From positions 1 through 24,657 of IMG/VR virus record IMGVR_UViG_3300042447_000209: a stretch of DNA of 24,657 nucleotides; one strand, given 5' to 3'. This document shows positions 23,220 through 24,657 of the stretch, in pieces. Origin of the DNA: a virus. The first letter of the stretch is position 1, and every line of letters begins with the position of its first letter. The position numbers were made by a program, and so were the translations under genes. The notes under the pieces are model-generated. The model worked only from the letters and a program-made list of their open reading frames with translations. It ran no database searches and was not told the DNA's origin.

Positions 23220-23635
23220 AACAATGTTAATACCAGTACTAGGCCTGCACCTGCTCCTAGTCCGGTGAATAACCCTTTCCAGTAGTTAGCGGCTTTGCCG
23301 GTCTTTAGTACTGCGATTTCTTTTTCTTTAATTCCTAATTGTACATTAAGTTCGGTAATAATGCCGTCTTTCTTAGTCACAATAGTTTTAAAGTTTGTAA
23401 TTTCTTCTTCTTTAATACCGATTAGAGTAAGGTAGCTTTCAACGTCTTTTTTGTAGCTTAGAAGCTCTCTTTGACATAAGTCTCCTTCCTCTAGATCAGC
23501 GATAACTTTTCTAGCAATTGAATCTGGCAGGCAGATTAGGGTGTCGTTATTTACGATTGTAACGCTCTGCGAAGTAGCGGGCAAGCTCAGCATTAGAAAG
23601 CTTACCAAGCTCAGCCATTTTACGATTGTGTGCAT
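23216..23635 (-). CDS. Secreted coiled-coil protein with C-terminal membrane segment, spanin-like (139 aa)
   Basis: The N-terminus (MHTIVKWLSLVSFLMLSLPA, then TSQS) is a convincing signal peptide, with likely cleavage after Ala or Gln near residue 20-23. No lipobox cysteine is present. The middle is helical and coiled-coil-like (EEEITNFKTIVTKKDGIITE, LGIKEKEIAVLK). The end (YWKGLFTGLGAGAGLVLVLT) is a Gly-rich transmembrane helix. The first 89 bases overlap the upstream gene in another frame, and the last 4 overlap the terminase start. Overlapping membrane-tethered coiled-coil proteins are the layout of Rz/Rz1 spanins, which fuse inner and outer membranes in Gram-negative lysis. The function is inferred from architecture only. 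Confidence 0.7.
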   Translation of the reverse strand: MHTIVKWLSLVSFLMLSLPATSQSVTIVNNDTLICLPDSIARKVIADLEEGDLCQRELLSYKKDVESYLTLIGIKEEEITNFKTIVTKKDGIITELNVQLGIKEKEIAVLKTGKAANYWKGLFTGLGAGAGLVLVLTLL

Positions 23636-23891
23636 CTCTTTCTTGTTTACGTTTGGTTTCTGAAGTTCCTAGAACTACTAGCACAGAATCTGTTCTCTCT
23701 TCTAAGATTGCATTTTCTACTTCCAGCATAAAGATCTCTGATTGCAGAGTATCTACTTTGGCTTGGCTAGCTTCTTCTTGAGCCTTTAGTTCGGTCAGGT
23801 ATTTTTTCTTGTACGGATTTAAAACTCCGGTCATTGCTAATATAGCAATTGCGATTGCTATAAGAGTAACTATTGATTGTAATTTTTGCAT
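23547..23891 (-). CDS. Rz-like inner-membrane coiled-coil protein (114 aa)
   Basis: Residues 4-23 (LQSIVTLIAIAIAILAMTGV) form one N-terminal transmembrane helix. A long coiled coil follows (LKAQEEASQAKVDTLQSEIF, LEVENAILEERTDSVL), ending ELARYFAERYNRK. This is the shape of an i-spanin: short cytoplasmic N-terminus, one membrane span and a periplasmic coiled coil. It overlaps by 89 bases, in another frame, a second exported coiled-coil protein. It lies 3 bases after the first gene of the window's right end. No endolysin or holin is seen nearby, so the lysis role is inference. Confidence 0.72.
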   Translation of the reverse strand: MQKLQSIVTLIAIAIAILAMTGVLNPYKKKYLTELKAQEEASQAKVDTLQSEIFMLEVENAILEERTDSVLVVLGTSETKRKQERDAHNRKMAELGKLSNAELARYFAERYNRK

Positions 23892-23894
23892 GGC

Positions 23895-24657
23895 TTAAAT
23901 AATTACTGTTCCACGTAGGGAGGTGTGTGATCCTAATCTAGAGCTAGCTGTAGTTCCGTTAGGTTTGCTAGCGAAGATTCTCGGCATGGTTACTCCGTTG
24001 ACTGTCTGCATATTATCTACAAAGTAGTAATCTCCATCTCTTTTTCTAATATGAAGATATAAATCCTGCTTTGCAAACTCTTCTACTGGTTTAATATTAC
24101 CATTAAAAGTAATTACGTTTCCTTCTACCTGAGGCTGTACGTTCATATCTCCGATGTAGTATGCGTCTACTTCTCCTCCTACTGCTGGGGTACCTTTTAC
24201 GATCTCTAGTACAATATCTTCAGGAACTTTTCTGTTAACGTCTTTAAAGTAGCTTGTTTTGTAGAGGTTATATTCGGGAGTCAGTTCGGAATGCTCTTCA
24301 AAGATCTTTTTGTAATACTGGTATGCATCTTCGTAGAACTGTTTTATAAACTCTTGTACTTTAGGGGATAGTTTCATAGCTCCCTGTAGGCCTCCTCCTG
24401 CAATGGTAGGAGAGGTAAGCCCTTTAGCTGAGATTAAGAAAGGATCTTCGGTACCTTGAATTACAAGTTTAATATCAGAGTAAGGTTCATGCCTGTATCC
24501 CGGCACTGGTGACATTTTTTCTGCCCGAACTACACCTTCGATAGTGTGTCCGTTTTGATCTTTAATTGTCTTAATTCCTTCAATAGAATTAATAGTGTTG
24601 ATCACTCCGTGCTCCTGTCTTTCAGAGGTCTCTTCTTTAGGACCGCCGGCTAGAATT
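23895..24657 (-). CDS. Uncharacterised protein, 5' end possibly outside window
   Basis: The frame is open to the window edge, so the gene may begin upstream. The only start seen that fits is a GTG at 24605 (MINTINSIEGIK), giving 236 residues. Segments include VVRAEKMSPVPGYRHEPYSD, LVIQGTEDPFLISAKG, LTSPTIAGGGLQGAM and a beta-rich end (LYLHIRKRDGDYYFVDNM, MPRIFASKPNGTT). The upstream codons (AGGPKEETSERQEHG) read like a plausible linker, which favours a longer protein. No signal peptide, membrane segment or catalytic motif is recognised. It is followed after 3 bases by the Rz-like gene. Confidence 0.65.
   Translation of the reverse strand, partial: ILAGGPKEETSERQEHGVINTINSIEGIKTIKDQNGHTIEGVVRAEKMSPVPGYRHEPYSDIKLVIQGTEDPFLISAKGLTSPTIAGGGLQGAMKLSPKVQEFIKQFYEDAYQYYKKIFEEHSELTPEYNLYKTSYFKDVNRKVPEDIVLEIVKGTPAVGGEVDAYYIGDMNVQPQVEGNVITFNGNIKPVEEFAKQDLYLHIRKRDGDYYFVDNMQTVNGVTMPRIFASKPNGTTASSRLGSHTSLRGTVII

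Overview
This window is a stretch of the late (virion-building) region of a tailed phage of the T4-like myovirus superfamily. Every supported gene reads on the minus strand, so transcription runs from high to low coordinates. Genes are packed tightly, with many ATGA or TAATG stop/start overlaps. The longest non-coding gap is 173 bases (16373-16545), and I see no tRNA, rRNA, CRISPR array or insertion sequence. Start codons almost never have a Shine-Dalgarno sequence and sit instead behind A/T-rich leaders. That is typical of Bacteroidota, so a Bacteroidota host is my best inference; the sequence does not prove it.

Layout in transcription order. (1) 24657-21639: an unrecognised protein open at the window edge, two overlapping membrane/coiled-coil proteins that look like a spanin (lysis) pair, then the large terminase (gp17-like). 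(2) 21611-19734: portal (gp20-like). (3) 19702-16546: three uncharacterised proteins in the position of the T4 gp67/gp68 core proteins, the prohead protease (gp21-like), a 98-residue protein and two very small basic proteins, closed by a terminator. (4) 16372-13422: acidic scaffold (gp22-like) and major capsid protein (gp23-like), closed by a strong terminator. (5) 13333-12647: a PhoH-like ATPase. (6) 12614-10538: a three-gene cassette with a short collagen-like fibre. (7) 10485-7038: neck and tail-connector proteins (gp13-like, gp14-like, possibly gp15-like) with two small companions. (8) 7003-1: three large fibre genes. The first is a modular fibre, the second carries a YadA-like head domain, and the third is a collagen-like fibre running off the window start.

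Together these genes make and fill the head. Portal, core proteins and scaffold form the prohead, the protease matures scaffold and capsid protein, the terminase packages DNA, the neck proteins close the head for the tail, and the fibres presumably contact the host. Compared with T4 the order is rearranged: terminase is followed directly by portal with no sheath or tube gene between, and the neck genes lie after the capsid genes.

The most interesting non-genic signal is a repeated motif. The octamer TATTTATA (minus strand; two copies TATTTATT) sits in nine intergenic gaps just ahead of a gene, three times directly after a terminator hairpin. It is the reverse complement of the T4 late promoter TATAAATA and is best read as this phage's own late promoter. 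Four of the transcription units it heads have a short inverted repeat of unrelated sequence at the predicted mRNA 5' end.
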